From Mediterraneibacter faecis JCM 15917 (GTDB taxonomy: Bacteria; Bacillota; Clostridia; Lachnospirales; Lachnospiraceae), in assembly GCA_001312505.1 (NCBI GenBank), contig BBDW01000002.1, forward strand, positions 124,001 through 188,000: a stretch of DNA of 64,000 bases, in the 5' to 3' direction. Under the pieces are notes generated by a model. That model was not told the DNA's origin and ran no database searches. It saw only the letters and a program-made list of their open reading frames with translations. Numbering within the stretch: the stretch's first letter is position 1; each line of letters starts with the position of its first letter. A program made the position numbers and the translations under genes. Positions 29,284 to 37,849 of the stretch are shown in pieces.

Positions 29284-29313
29284 GTTACTGTTCACACGGG
29301 AGTGTACAGTAAC
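29284..29313. mobile_element. Minimal 30-bp palindromic element with 8-bp target duplication
   Basis: The element reads GTTACTGTTCACAC then GGGAGTGTACAGTAAC: little more than the two terminal repeats of the 142-bp element. It is bounded by perfect 8-bp direct repeats GAAAAAAG at 29276-29283 and 29314-29321. It lies in the fprA 5' leader and would fold in RNA. Confidence 0.75.
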
Positions 29314-29390
29314 GAAAAAAGTGCTGCTCACAGATCAGTGGGAGCGGTAATGAAAAGACTGCTGATAGTTCGGCAGAGAAGGAGCATAAT

Positions 29391-30548
29391 ATGAGAATTA
29401 CAGATGACATTTTATATGTAGGTGTAAATGATCACAACATTGATTTATTCGAGGGTCACTATATTGTGCCGAATGGCATGGCTTACAATTCCTATGTGAT
29501 CAATGATGAGAAAATTGCGGTTATGGATACAGTGGATGCAGCTTTTGGCGATGAGTGGCTGAAGAATATTGCAGATGTATTGAATGGAGCAACACCTGAT
29601 TACCTGATCGTTCAGCACATGGAGCCGGATCATTCAGCAAATATTCAGAAATTTCTGGAAGTATATCCGAATACAAAGGTGGTTGGAAATGCAAAGACAT
29701 TTACAATGATCGGAAACTTCTTCCGTGACCTGAAACTTGCAGACGAGAACAAGCTGGAAGTGAAGAATAAAGATACACTGACACTTGGAAAACATGAGCT
29801 TACATTTGTATTTGCACCGATGGTACATTGGCCGGAGGTAATGGTAACATACGATAGCAAGGATAAGGTTCTTTTCTCTGCGGATGGATTCGGTAAGTTC
29901 GGAGCGCTTGATGTAGAGGAAGACTGGGATTGCGAAGCACGCCGTTACTATATCGGAATTGTTGGAAAATACGGAGCACAGGTTCAGAATCTTTTGAAGG
30001 TTGCAGCAACACTGGATATTCAGATAATCTGCCCGCTGCATGGACCGGTTCTTACAGAGAATCTGGAGCACTACATTGGACAGTATAATACATGGTCTTC
30101 TTATGGAACAGAATCTGAAGGTGTTATGATCGCGTACACATCTGTTTATGGAAATACAAAGAAGGCAGTTGAACTTCTTGCTGAGAAGCTGAAAGAAAAA
30201 GGATGCCCTAAGGTCGTAGTAACAGACCTTGCCCGTGAGGATATGGCAGAGGCTGTAGAAGATGCGTTCCGTTACGGTAAGATTGTTCTTGCTTCAACAA
30301 CTTATAACGGAGATGTATTCCCGTTCATGAAGACATTTATCGAGCACTTGACAGAGCGTAACTATCAGAATAAGACAATTGGTCTGATTGAGAATGGATC
30401 CTGGGCTTCTATGGCTGGTAAAGTGATGACAGGAATGTTTGAGAAGAGCAAGAACATCACATGGCTTGAGACTTCAGTAAAGATTATGTCTTCTATGGAT
30501 GAGCAGAATAAAGCGGATATCGAGAAGATGGCAGAGGAACTGATGTAA
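29391..30548 (+). CDS. FprA-family A-type flavoprotein (flavodiiron protein)
   Basis: A 385-residue flavodiiron protein that reduces O2 (and/or NO) to protect anaerobic metabolism. The N-terminal metallo-beta-lactamase-like domain holds the diiron ligands (HMEPDHSAN, MVHWPEVM, SADGFGKFG, CPLHGPVL). The flavodoxin domain starts about residue 245 (IAYTSVYGNTKKAVELL) and includes STTYNGDVFPFM. No C-terminal rubredoxin is attached. AGAAGGAGC precedes the ATG. It is followed by tRNA-Sec and hydF on the same strand, with no clear terminator between. Confidence 0.93.
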   Translation: MRITDDILYVGVNDHNIDLFEGHYIVPNGMAYNSYVINDEKIAVMDTVDAAFGDEWLKNIADVLNGATPDYLIVQHMEPDHSANIQKFLEVYPNTKVVGNAKTFTMIGNFFRDLKLADENKLEVKNKDTLTLGKHELTFVFAPMVHWPEVMVTYDSKDKVLFSADGFGKFGALDVEEDWDCEARRYYIGIVGKYGAQVQNLLKVAATLDIQIICPLHGPVLTENLEHYIGQYNTWSSYGTESEGVMIAYTSVYGNTKKAVELLAEKLKEKGCPKVVVTDLAREDMAEAVEDAFRYGKIVLASTTYNGDVFPFMKTFIEHLTERNYQNKTIGLIENGSWASMAGKVMTGMFEKSKNITWLETSVKIMSSMDEQNKADIEKMAEELM

Positions 30549-30679
30549 GCAATTGTGATTTACAGGAAAGAAAGATTCTGTTAGGATAGAATCAGATGGC
30601 GGAGCGGATGACCAGATATCAGCTGGCGTTTGCTCCGTTTCTTAATAAATACATCAATGATGAATTGTCTAAGCATTAT

Positions 30680-30778
30680 GGAGGCAGAAGAGTAACTGGT
30701 GTGCTTCCTGGTCTTCAAAACCAGTGTGGGGGGGCGTGGTACGTCCCGGGTGGGTTCGATTCCCACATGTCTCCGCCA
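30680..30778 (+). tRNA. selC: tRNA-Sec (anticodon TCA)
   Basis: The acceptor strands GGAGGCA and TGTCTCC pair (one G-T) and end in GCCA. The anticodon arm CTGGT-CTTCAAA-ACCAG places TCA at 30715-30717. The T arm is GTGGG-TTCGATT-CCCAC. The long variable arm folds as GGGGCGT-GGT-ACGTCCC. The 99-base length is high because of a seven-G run (30728-30734) where the variable stem needs four G; removing three gives 96, the usual size. It is the decoding tRNA for the UGA in selD. It lies between fprA and hydF. Confidence 0.93.
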
Positions 30779-30796
30779 AAAGAAAGGAAAAAGAAT

Positions 30797-32206
30797 ATGG
30801 GTATGAATCAGACGCCGGTGTCCGAACGAGTGCACATCGGCTTTTTTGGTAAGCGGAATGCAGGAAAATCAAGTGTGATGAATGCGGTAACAGGACAGAA
30901 TTTTGCGGTGGTTTCTGATGTGAAAGGAACAACAACGGATCCGGTTTATAAGACAATGGAACTTCTTCCGTTGGGTCCTGTTGTGATGATGGATACGCCT
31001 GGAATTGATGATGAAGGTGAACTGGGTGAACTTCGTGTGAAGAAGAGCTATCAGGTGTTGAATAAGACAGACATTGCTGTTGTTGTGATTGATGGAACGT
31101 GTGGTGTCAGTGAAGAAGATCTCAAGATAACAGAGCGGATTCAGAAAAAGAACATACCTTATATAATAGTACTGAATAAATGTGAACGGTTTACACAAGA
31201 AGATGAGAGATTGCGGGTACAGGAAAATACCGCAAGTTATTTGAAAACAGAAAAAGAGAAGATTCTTCTTGTAAGTGCAGCGGATAAAAGCGGAATTTAC
31301 GAGCTGAAGGAAGAACTTGGAGCGTTGAAAGGAAAGGAAGAGGAAGAACGAAAGATTGTTGGAGATCTTCTTGAACCATCCGATTTTGTAGTGCTTGTTG
31401 TGCCGATTGACAGTGCGGCACCAAAGGGACGCCTGATTTTGCCACAACAGCAGACGATTCGAGATATTCTCGATGCGGATGCATCTGCAATCGTTGTGAA
31501 AGAAACGGAACTTACAAAAACATTAGCTTCACTTGGAAAAAAGCCAAAGATGGTTATTACAGATAGCCAGGTTTTTGGAAAAGTTGCGAAAGATACACCA
31601 AAAGATATTTTACTGACATCCTTTTCTATTTTATTTGCAAGATATAAAGGGAATCTGGAAACGATGGTGCGTGGGGTAAAAGCACTTGATAGTTTAAGAG
31701 GCGGCGATAAAGTCCTGATCAGTGAGGGGTGCACGCATCATAGACAGTGTGATGATATTGGTACGGTGAAGATTCCACGCTGGCTGAAAGAGTATACAGG
31801 GAAGGAACTTATAATAGAGACTTCCTCAGGGACAGAATTCCCAGATGACCTTGGTTCATACAAAATGATCATTCATTGTGGAGGGTGTATGCTGAATGAA
31901 CGCGAAATGAAATACAGGATCAGTTGCGCACAGGATCAGGATCCCGATTGCAAACTATGGAATGGTGATCGCATATATTCATGGAATATTGAAAAGGAGT
32001 CTGAGTCCATTTCCGGAGATAGAAAAACTCTTATAAAAGTAAAGAATGCATTACTGTTCACTCCCGTGTCAATCACTTCGCTGATTGACACGGAGGATGC
32101 GTGTTTTGACTTGAATGCATCTCGCCCTATCGCCAAAGGCGATTTAAAATGGCGAGATGCGTTGCTGGTCGCACATCGTGTGAACAGTAACAAGAATGCA
32201 TTATAA
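30797..32206 (+). CDS. hydF: [FeFe]-hydrogenase H-cluster maturation GTPase HydF, with in-frame element insertion
   Basis: HydF is the scaffold on which the 2Fe H-cluster precursor is assembled before transfer to hydrogenase. The GTPase domain has GKRNAGKSS (residues 18-26), DTPGIDDEGEL and LNKCER. The cluster-binding motif is visible as GCTHH followed about 50 residues later by HCGGC. I use ATG 30797 because upstream in-frame codons run through tRNA-Sec. The C-terminus should end LIKVKNAL then TAA. A 150-bp insertion duplicated AAGAATGCATTA and added 50 residues (LFTPVSI...RVNSNKNAL), keeping the frame and reusing the same stop. Without it the length is 419, close to the family's 400-410. 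HydE/HydG are not in the window. Confidence 0.93.
   Translation: MGMNQTPVSERVHIGFFGKRNAGKSSVMNAVTGQNFAVVSDVKGTTTDPVYKTMELLPLGPVVMMDTPGIDDEGELGELRVKKSYQVLNKTDIAVVVIDGTCGVSEEDLKITERIQKKNIPYIIVLNKCERFTQEDERLRVQENTASYLKTEKEKILLVSAADKSGIYELKEELGALKGKEEEERKIVGDLLEPSDFVVLVVPIDSAAPKGRLILPQQQTIRDILDADASAIVVKETELTKTLASLGKKPKMVITDSQVFGKVAKDTPKDILLTSFSILFARYKGNLETMVRGVKALDSLRGGDKVLISEGCTHHRQCDDIGTVKIPRWLKEYTGKELIIETSSGTEFPDDLGSYKMIIHCGGCMLNEREMKYRISCAQDQDPDCKLWNGDRIYSWNIEKESESISGDRKTLIKVKNALLFTPVSITSLIDTEDACFDLNASRPIAKGDLKWRDALLVAHRVNSNKNAL
32051..32191. mobile_element. Palindromic MITE-like element inserted in frame at the 3' end of hydF
   Basis: The ends are TTACTGTTCAC and GTGAACAGTAAC. Inner stems are CCGTGTCAATCA/TGATTGACACGG and GCATCTCGCC/GGCGAGATGC, the latter enclosing ATCGCC/GGCGAT. 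Direct repeats AAGAATGCA(TTA) at 32042-32053 and 32192-32203 flank it. The unit of element plus repeat is 150 bp, exactly 50 codons, so hydF stays open. Ends and overall plan match the element at 29051. Confidence 0.82.
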
Positions 32207-32208
32207 CG

Positions 32209-32259
32209 GAAATGACGCCGCTTTGCTGGATCTGCAACTCCAGCAGGCGGCGTCATTTC
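32209..32259. terminator. Terminator-like hairpin after hydF
   Basis: GAAATGACGCCGC and GCGGCGTCATTTC are perfectly paired arms with an inner GCTGG/CCAGC stem. It begins 3 bases after the hydF stop. The 3' side is ATTTCT, a weak U tract, but the stem is very stable and symmetric. Confidence 0.7.
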
Positions 32260-32446
32260 TATGGTATGTAATTGAGAGGATCCTTTAGTTACCAGACAGA
32301 AACATCTGCACACGAAACTGGGGGGAATTCCTACAAAGAGGCTGTGCGCTGACGGTACTGCTGCGGCAGGGATATTCTTGGGGGGGAAAACATCCGGCGT
32401 TAGCGTACTGCATGATAACTGAAGTATCTGACCTGTAAAAACGAAT
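32260..32446. other. Unassigned intergenic stretch downstream of hydF
   Basis: No convincing gene on either strand. It contains G6 and G7 runs (about 32330 and 32380) and a pair of similar segments, GCTGACGGTACTGC and GGCGTTAGCGTACTGC. It could be the distal part of a minus-strand structured RNA, but no known RNA fold was recognised. Confidence 0.35.
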
Positions 32447-32501
32447 AAAAAAGACAGTTTCTCCTCGGTAAATAGGAAAACCGCCTTTGGTCTTACAAGT
32501 C
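32447..32501 (-). ncRNA. Candidate small RNA or attenuated leader on the minus strand
   Basis: On the minus strand a near-consensus promoter (TTGACA at 32536-32531, 17-base spacer, TATTAT at 32513-32508) is followed within about 60 bases by a hairpin with outer AAGAC/GTCTT and inner GTTTTCCT/AGGAGAAAC pairing, and then TTTTTT (32452-32447). This would give a roughly 55-base terminated transcript. No protein gene follows on that strand, so it may be a free sRNA; I do not recognise a family. Transcription is inferred only. Confidence 0.4.
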
Positions 32502-32768
32502 AAGATAATAATATCATTCGAACAGAGTGATGTCAAGTATTTGAGAAGGAAAATTATGAGAATCTTAATTGGGATCTAGTTTAAACACATCATGTATTGA
32601 ATAAAAAGGGAAAATAATGATATAAAACGAGTTTCTTCTATATATAATAGGGAATGAAACGGAAAATATAATAGGAAGTGAATCGATCAATAATCAAATA
32701 TATATACATGAGAAAACACAAGAATAAAGAAGAAAAAGATTGTACTTGAAAAAAAACAAAAAAAGTAC

Positions 32769-32797
32769 TTGCAATTTTGCACTCTCTCGGATATACT
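32769..32797 (+). promoter_or_regulatory. Sigma-A promoter of the S10-spc ribosomal protein operon
   Basis: TTGCAA (32769-32774), 17-base spacer and TATACT (32792-32797) sit about 270 bases before rpsJ, downstream of an AT-rich stretch (32560-32765) with no gene. The CTCTCT/AGAGAG arms flanking the -10 form an inverted repeat that could bind a regulator. Confidence 0.8.
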
Positions 32798-32803
32798 AAG
32801 AGA

Positions 32804-33068
32804 GCTGTGACATGATAGCAATGAAGCGCGAGGTTGCTGCCCGGCAAATGAATAAGCTGGTGCAGGTTTTCCGTGGAGCGAATGTCAAGTTAGGAAACTG
32901 GCGACAAGTCACTGTACGAATCAAAAACTGATTACTATTTGCCCCCAATGGGATAACCAGGGTAGGAGTATGAAACAACGTGTGAGTTTCTCACGACACA
33001 CACGGGAGAGTGTACAGTCACCGCTTGTCGTACTGATGTGAAAAGTACGAAAAGGAGGCGACTTTTTT
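32804..33068 (+). promoter_or_regulatory. Long 5' leader of the ribosomal protein operon
   Basis: About 260 bases of untranslated leader precede rpsJ. Potential stems include GTGAG-TTT-CTCAC around 32982-32993, and GTACGAAA-type pairings near the end. Leaders here often bind a ribosomal protein for feedback, but I could not match a known S10-operon leader fold. It ends in AAGGAGGCGAC, the rpsJ ribosome site. Confidence 0.5.
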
Positions 33069-33386
33069 ATGGCAAGTCAAGTAATGAGAATCACATTGAA
33101 GGCGTATGATCATCAGCTTGTTGATGCATCCGCAAAGAAAATCATCGAAACTGTAAAAAAGAACGGGTCACAGGTGAGTGGACCGGTACCACTTCCGACT
33201 AAGAAGGAAGTTGTAACAATTCTGAGAGCTGTACACAAGTACAAAGATTCCAGAGAGCAGTTCGAGCAGAGAACTCACAAAAGACTGATCGATATCATCA
33301 CACCAACACAGAAAACTGTTGATGCACTTTCTAGATTAGAAATGCCAGCTGGTGTATTTATCGACATCAAGATGAAGTCCAAATAA
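33069..33386 (+). CDS. rpsJ: 30S ribosomal protein S10
   Basis: S10 is a 30S head protein and also the NusE antitermination factor. The 105-residue sequence contains [36 protein letters not shown] and the [14 protein letters not shown] segment of the family. The ATG is set by AAGGAGGCG about 9 bases upstream. It is the first gene of the operon, directly after the long leader. No irregularities. Confidence 0.97.
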   Translation: MASQVMRITLKAYDHQLVDASAKKIIETVKKNGSQVSGPVPLPTKKEVVTILRAVHKYKDSREQFEQRTHKRLIDIITPTQKTVDALSRLEMPAGVFIDIKMKSK

Positions 33387-33472
33387 TAAGGACATCTTAA
33401 TTTTAAACAGTATTCCTAAAATTTAGGATGAGCGCGAAAGCGTTCCGCTGTAAATCACAGGAGGTAATTATA

Positions 33473-34156
33473 ATGAAGAAAGCTATCTTAGCTACAAAAG
33501 TTGGAATGACTCAGATCTTCAATGAAGAAGACGGAGTTCTGATTCCGGTAACAGTTCTGCAGGCTGGTCCTTGTGTAGTAACACAGGTTAAAACAGTTGA
33601 GAATGACGGTTACAGCGCAGTACAGGTTGGATATGTTGACAAGAAAGAAAAGATTGTCACAAAAGACAACAGTGGAAAGAAGTCCATCGCTCACAGAAAC
33701 GGTGTGACAAAAGCTGAAAAAGGTCATTTTGACAAAGCAGGCGTATCCGGAAAGAGATATGTAAAAGAATTCAGATTTGAGAACGCTGAAGAGTATACAC
33801 TTGCTCAGGAAATTAAAGCTGATATCTTTGCAGCAGGAGACAAGATTGATGCAACTGCTGTTTCAAAAGGTAAAGGTTTCCAGGGCGCAATCAAGCGTCA
33901 CAACCAGAGCAGAGGACCTATGACTCACGGTTCCAAGTTCCATCGTCATGCTGGTTCTAACGGTTCAGCATCTGATCCAAGTAAGGTATTCAAAGGTAAG
34001 AAGATGCCAGGACAGATGGGTAACAAGAAGATCACTGTTCAGAATCTTGAGGTAGTAAGAGTTGATGCAGAGAACAATCTCATCCTCGTTAAAGGTTCTG
34101 TACCGGGACCAAAGAAATGCCTGGTAACAATCAAAGAGACAGTGAAGGCAAACTAG
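33473..34156 (+). CDS. rplC: 50S ribosomal protein L3
   Basis: L3 is an early-assembly 50S protein near the peptidyl transferase centre. The family motif [22 protein letters not shown] and HRHAGSNG are present, and the N-terminus is [16 protein letters not shown] use ATG 33473 after AGGAGGTAATT (227 residues); an upstream in-frame ATG at 33428 lacks a ribosome site. The rpsJ-rplC spacer is 86 bases. Confidence 0.97.
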   Translation: MKKAILATKVGMTQIFNEEDGVLIPVTVLQAGPCVVTQVKTVENDGYSAVQVGYVDKKEKIVTKDNSGKKSIAHRNGVTKAEKGHFDKAGVSGKRYVKEFRFENAEEYTLAQEIKADIFAAGDKIDATAVSKGKGFQGAIKRHNQSRGPMTHGSKFHRHAGSNGSASDPSKVFKGKKMPGQMGNKKITVQNLEVVRVDAENNLILVKGSVPGPKKCLVTIKETVKAN

Positions 34157-34186
34157 TCTGACAGCTAAGAAAGGAGGAACATACAG

Positions 34187-34807
34187 ATGGCAAAAGTATC
34201 TGTTTACAATATCGAAGGTAAAGAAGTTGATACAATCGAACTGAACGATGCTGTATTCGGTGTTGAAGTTAATGAGCACCTCGTACACATGGCAGTTGTA
34301 AATCAGCTTGCAAACAATCGTCAGGGAACACAGAAAGCCAAGACACGTTCTGAAGTTTCCGGTGGCGGAAGAAAACCATGGAGACAGAAAGGAACAGGTC
34401 ACGCAAGACAGGGATCAACAAGATCACCACAGTGGACAGGCGGTGGAGTTGTATTCGCTCCAGTTCCGAGAGACTATTCCTTCAAAATGAATAAGAAAGA
34501 GAAGAGAGCAGCTCTTAAGTCTGCGCTTACTTCCAGAGTAGAAGAGAACAAATTCATCGTTGTTGATGAACTTAATTTCGACGAAATCAAAACAAAGAAA
34601 TTCCAGGCAGTACTGAACAACCTGAACGTTAACAAAGCGCTGGTAGTTCTTGAAGATGGAAACAAGAATGTTGAGATTTCCGCAAAGAATATCCCGGATG
34701 TTAAAACAGCACATACAAACACAATTAACGTATATGACATCCTGAAATACAACACAGTAATCGCTACGAAAGCTGTTGTTGCAGCAATCGAGGAGGTGTA
34801 CGCATAA
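34187..34807 (+). CDS. rplD: 50S ribosomal protein L4
   Basis: L4 lines the exit tunnel. The 206-residue protein has the conserved internal loop RSEVSGGGRKPWRQKGTGHA and RQGSTRSPQWTGGG. AAGAAAGGAGG precedes the ATG. The stop overlaps the rplW start by one base (TAATG), coupling the two. In other bacteria L4 can regulate the S10 operon; whether it does here is unknown. Confidence 0.97.
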   Translation: MAKVSVYNIEGKEVDTIELNDAVFGVEVNEHLVHMAVVNQLANNRQGTQKAKTRSEVSGGGRKPWRQKGTGHARQGSTRSPQWTGGGVVFAPVPRDYSFKMNKKEKRAALKSALTSRVEENKFIVVDELNFDEIKTKKFQAVLNNLNVNKALVVLEDGNKNVEISAKNIPDVKTAHTNTINVYDILKYNTVIATKAVVAAIEEVYA

Positions 34808-35106
34808 TGGCAAACATTCAGTATTATGATGTAATCCTTAAACCAGTTGTAACTGAGAAGAGCATGGAGCTTATGGCTGACAAGAAATATACATTCCTTG
34901 TACACACAGAGGCTACAAAATCTCAGATCAAAGAAGCTGTTGAAAAAATGTTCAACGGTACAAAAGTAAAAAGCGTCAACACAATGAACCTTGATGGTAA
35001 GAACAAAAGACGTGGAATGACTTTCGGAAAGACAGCTAAGACAAAGAAAGCTGTAGTAGCACTGACAGAAGACAGCGCTGATATTGAAATCTTTGAAGGT
35101 CTGTAA
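34807..35106 (+). CDS. rplW: 50S ribosomal protein L23
   Basis: L23 sits at the tunnel exit and docks trigger factor and SRP. The 99-residue sequence shows DVILKPVVTEKSMELMADKKYTFLVH and NTMNLDGKNKRRGMTFG. Translation is coupled to rplD by a one-base overlap; GAGGAGGTG in the end of rplD is the ribosome site. Confidence 0.97.
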   Translation: MANIQYYDVILKPVVTEKSMELMADKKYTFLVHTEATKSQIKEAVEKMFNGTKVKSVNTMNLDGKNKRRGMTFGKTAKTKKAVVALTEDSADIEIFEGL

Positions 35107-35174
35107 AAAATAAGACATTATACGGTGCAAACCCGTGAAACAAATAATCAGAGCAAACGAAAGGAGAGACAGTA

Positions 35175-36020
35175 ATGGGAATCAAAACATATAACCCATA
35201 TACACCTTCCAGAAGACAGATGACAGGTTCTGATTTCTCAGAGATTACAAAGACAACTCCAGAGAAATCCCTCCTCGAATCCAAGAAGAGAAAAGCTGGC
35301 CGTAACGCACAGGGTAAAATCACAGTAAGACATCGTGGCGGCGGAGCTAAGAAGAAATATAGAATTATCGACTTTAAGAGAAAGAAAGACGGAATTCCGG
35401 CAACAGTTGTTGGAATCGAGTATGATCCAAATAGAAGTGCTAACATCGCACTGATCTGCTACGCAGATGGTGAGAAAGCATACATCCTTGCTCCAGAAGG
35501 ACTTACAGACGGCATGACAGTTATGAACGGTGCTGACGCTGAGGTTAGAGTAGGAAACTGCCTTCCACTTTCAGAGATTCCGGTTGGTACACAGATCCAC
35601 AACATCGAGCTGTACCCGGGAAAAGGTGGACAGCTGGTTCGTTCCGCTGGTAACAGCGCACAGCTGATGGCGAAAGAAGGAAAGTACGCTACACTGAGAC
35701 TTCCTTCAGGAGAAATGAGAATGGTTCCGATCATCTGCCGCGCATCTATCGGTGTTGTAGGAAACGGTGATCACAATCTGATCAATGTTGGTAAAGCAGG
35801 ACGTAAGCGTCACATGGGAATCAGACCTACAGTTCGTGGTTCCGTAATGAACCCTAACGACCATCCACATGGAGGTGGAGAAGGTAAGACAAGTATCGGA
35901 CGTCCAGGACCGTGTACTCCATGGGGGGGTAAACCGGCACTTGGTCTTAAGACTCGTAAGAAGAACAAATCTTCTAACAAGCTGATTGTAAGAAGAAGAG
36001 ATGGTAAAGCGATTAAATAA
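35175..36020 (+). CDS. rplB: 50S ribosomal protein L2
   Basis: L2 is essential for subunit joining and peptidyl transfer. The 281-residue sequence contains [22 protein letters not shown] and the C-terminal [20 protein letters not shown] with the catalytic-site histidine. The segment [10 protein letters not shown] has one Gly more than the near-universal PWGKP. This coincides with a seven-G run at 35933-35939 and is the best single hint that such runs are three bases too long. AAAGGAGAG precedes the ATG. Confidence 0.97.
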   Translation: MGIKTYNPYTPSRRQMTGSDFSEITKTTPEKSLLESKKRKAGRNAQGKITVRHRGGGAKKKYRIIDFKRKKDGIPATVVGIEYDPNRSANIALICYADGEKAYILAPEGLTDGMTVMNGADAEVRVGNCLPLSEIPVGTQIHNIELYPGKGGQLVRSAGNSAQLMAKEGKYATLRLPSGEMRMVPIICRASIGVVGNGDHNLINVGKAGRKRHMGIRPTVRGSVMNPNDHPHGGGEGKTSIGRPGPCTPWGGKPALGLKTRKKNKSSNKLIVRRRDGKAIK

Positions 36021-36046
36021 TCAGATTCACAAGGAGGTTAGAACCT

Positions 36047-36328
36047 ATGGCTCGCTCACTTAAAAAAGGACCATTTGCAGACGAAAGCTTACTTAAAAAA
36101 GTAGACGCTATGAACGCTGCAGGTGATAAAACAGTTATAAAGACATGGTCACGCCGTTCTACAATCTTCCCATCATTTGTAGGTCATACATTTGCCGTAC
36201 ATGATGGAAGAAGACATGTGCCTGTATATGTTACAGAGGATATGGTAGGCCACAAGCTCGGTGAGTTCGTTGCAACAAGAACTTACAGAGGACACGGAAA
36301 AGACGAGAAGAAGTCAAAAGTTAGATAA
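36047..36328 (+). CDS. rpsS: 30S ribosomal protein S19
   Basis: S19 forms the 30S head with S13. The 93-residue protein has [36 protein letters not shown] and [26 protein letters not shown] precedes the ATG. It lies 26 bases after rplB; order rplB-rpsS-rplV is as expected. Confidence 0.97.
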   Translation: MARSLKKGPFADESLLKKVDAMNAAGDKTVIKTWSRRSTIFPSFVGHTFAVHDGRRHVPVYVTEDMVGHKLGEFVATRTYRGHGKDEKKSKVR

Positions 36329-36359
36329 TTTTCATATATTTTGAAAGGAGGGTTCATCC

Positions 36360-36746
36360 ATGGCAAAAGGACATAGATCCCAAATCAAAAGAGAAAGAAA
36401 CGAGCAGAGAGATACAAGACCTTCAGCTAAGATTTCTTACGCAAGAGTATCTGTTCAGAAGGCATGTTTCGTTCTTGATGCCATCAGAGGCAAGGATGTA
36501 CAGACAGCACTTGGTATTTTAGCATACAATCCAAGATATGCTTCAAGCGTTATAGAGAAGTTACTGAAATCAGCAATCGCAAATGCTGAGAATAACAACG
36601 GTATGAGCGTTGAGAACCTCTACATCGAGGAATGCTACGCAAACAAAGGACCGACAATGAAGAGAATCAAACCTAGAGCACAGGGTAGAGCTTACAGAAT
36701 CGAGAAGAGAATGAGCCACATCACAATCGTGCTCAATGAGAGATAG
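36360..36746 (+). CDS. rplV: 50S ribosomal protein L22
   Basis: L22 spans the 50S from surface to tunnel; its beta-hairpin is the macrolide-resistance site. The 128-residue sequence has AKISYARVSVQKACFVLDAI, the hairpin region NKGPTMKRIKPRAQGRAYRI and ends SHITIVLNER. GAAAGGAGGG precedes the ATG. rpsC follows after 9 bases. Confidence 0.97.
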   Translation: MAKGHRSQIKRERNEQRDTRPSAKISYARVSVQKACFVLDAIRGKDVQTALGILAYNPRYASSVIEKLLKSAIANAENNNGMSVENLYIEECYANKGPTMKRIKPRAQGRAYRIEKRMSHITIVLNER

Positions 36747-36755
36747 GAGGACAAT

Positions 36756-37412
36756 ATGGGACAGAAAGTTAATCCTCATGGCCTGAGAGTTGGCGTTATC
36801 AAAGACTGGGATTCCAAATGGTACGCAGAAAAAGATTTCGCTGACAATCTGGTTGAAGACCACGAGATCAGAAAGTTTTTAAAGAAGAGATTATACAGCG
36901 CTGGAATCTCTAAGATTGAAATCGAAAGAGCATCCGATCGCGTTAAGATCATCGTTTATACAGCTAAGCCTGGTGTCGTAATCGGCAAGGGTGGTTCCGA
37001 GATCGAAAAGGTGAAAGCAGAGCTTGCACAGTTCACAGATAAGAAGCTCATCGTTGACATCAAAGAAGTTAAGAGACCGGACAAAGATGCACAGCTCGTA
37101 GCTGAGAACATTGCTCAGCAGCTTGAGAACCGTATCTCCTTCAGACGTGCTATGAAATCTTGCATGTCCAGAACTATGAAGGCTGGAGCACTCGGAGTTA
37201 AGACTTCCGTATCCGGACGTCTTGGTGGTGCTGATATGGCTCGTACAGAGTTCTACAGCGAGGGAACAATTCCGCTGCAGACACTTCGTGCTGACATCGA
37301 TTATGGATTCGCAGAAGCTGATACAACTTACGGAAAAGTCGGTGTAAAGGTTTGGATTTACAAAGGCGAAGTTCTTCCGACTAAAGCAGATAAGGAAGGG
37401 AGAGATAGATAA
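36756..37412 (+). CDS. rpsC: 30S ribosomal protein S3
   Basis: S3 is at the mRNA entry with helicase function. The 218-residue protein has [19 protein letters not shown], the KH domain [15 protein letters not shown] and [31 protein letters not shown] precedes the ATG. The stop overlaps the rplP start by one base. Confidence 0.97.
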   Translation: MGQKVNPHGLRVGVIKDWDSKWYAEKDFADNLVEDHEIRKFLKKRLYSAGISKIEIERASDRVKIIVYTAKPGVVIGKGGSEIEKVKAELAQFTDKKLIVDIKEVKRPDKDAQLVAENIAQQLENRISFRRAMKSCMSRTMKAGALGVKTSVSGRLGGADMARTEFYSEGTIPLQTLRADIDYGFAEADTTYGKVGVKVWIYKGEVLPTKADKEGRDR

Positions 37413-37849
37413 TGTTAATGCCAAAAAGAGTAAAACGTCGTAAACAGTTCCGTGGTACTATGAAAGGTAAGGCTCTTAGAGGTAATAAGATTTCTTACGG
37501 TGAATATGGTATCGTAGCTATGGAACCATGCTGGATTCGTTCTAACCAGATCGAGGCAGCCCGTGTTGCTATGACACGTTACATCAAGCGTGGTGGTAAG
37601 GTTTGGATCAAAATCTTCCCAGACAAGCCGATCACAGCAAAACCGGCTGAGACTCGTATGGGTAGTGGAAAAGGTACTGTTGAGTATTGGGCAGCAGTAG
37701 TTAAACCAGGCCGTGTTATGTTTGAGATTGCAGGAGTACCAGAGGAAACAGCTAGAGAGGCACTTCGACTTGCAATGCATAAATTACCTTGCAAATGCAA
37801 AATCGTTTCTCGCGCAGACTTAGAAGGCGGTGATAACAGTGAAAATTAA
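37412..37849 (+). CDS. rplP: 50S ribosomal protein L16
   Basis: L16 helps place the A-site tRNA. The 145-residue protein starts [15 protein letters not shown] and has [21 protein letters not shown] and [13 protein letters not shown]. Start codon overlaps the rpsC stop; GGAAGGGAGAG lies in the rpsC end. Its last 11 bases overlap the GTG start of rpmC. Confidence 0.97.
   Translation: MLMPKRVKRRKQFRGTMKGKALRGNKISYGEYGIVAMEPCWIRSNQIEAARVAMTRYIKRGGKVWIKIFPDKPITAKPAETRMGSGKGTVEYWAAVVKPGRVMFEIAGVPEETAREALRLAMHKLPCKCKIVSRADLEGGDNSEN

Noticed and set aside
30596..30796. N-terminal extension of HydF or a small gene upstream
   Set aside because: This frame passes through tRNA-Sec, and HydF homology begins only at ATG 30797 behind AGAAAGG.
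32285..32536. Minus-strand protein of 83 residues
   Set aside because: It overlaps a promoter and terminator hairpin, resembles no family, and has no ribosome site; a non-coding transcript is more plausible.
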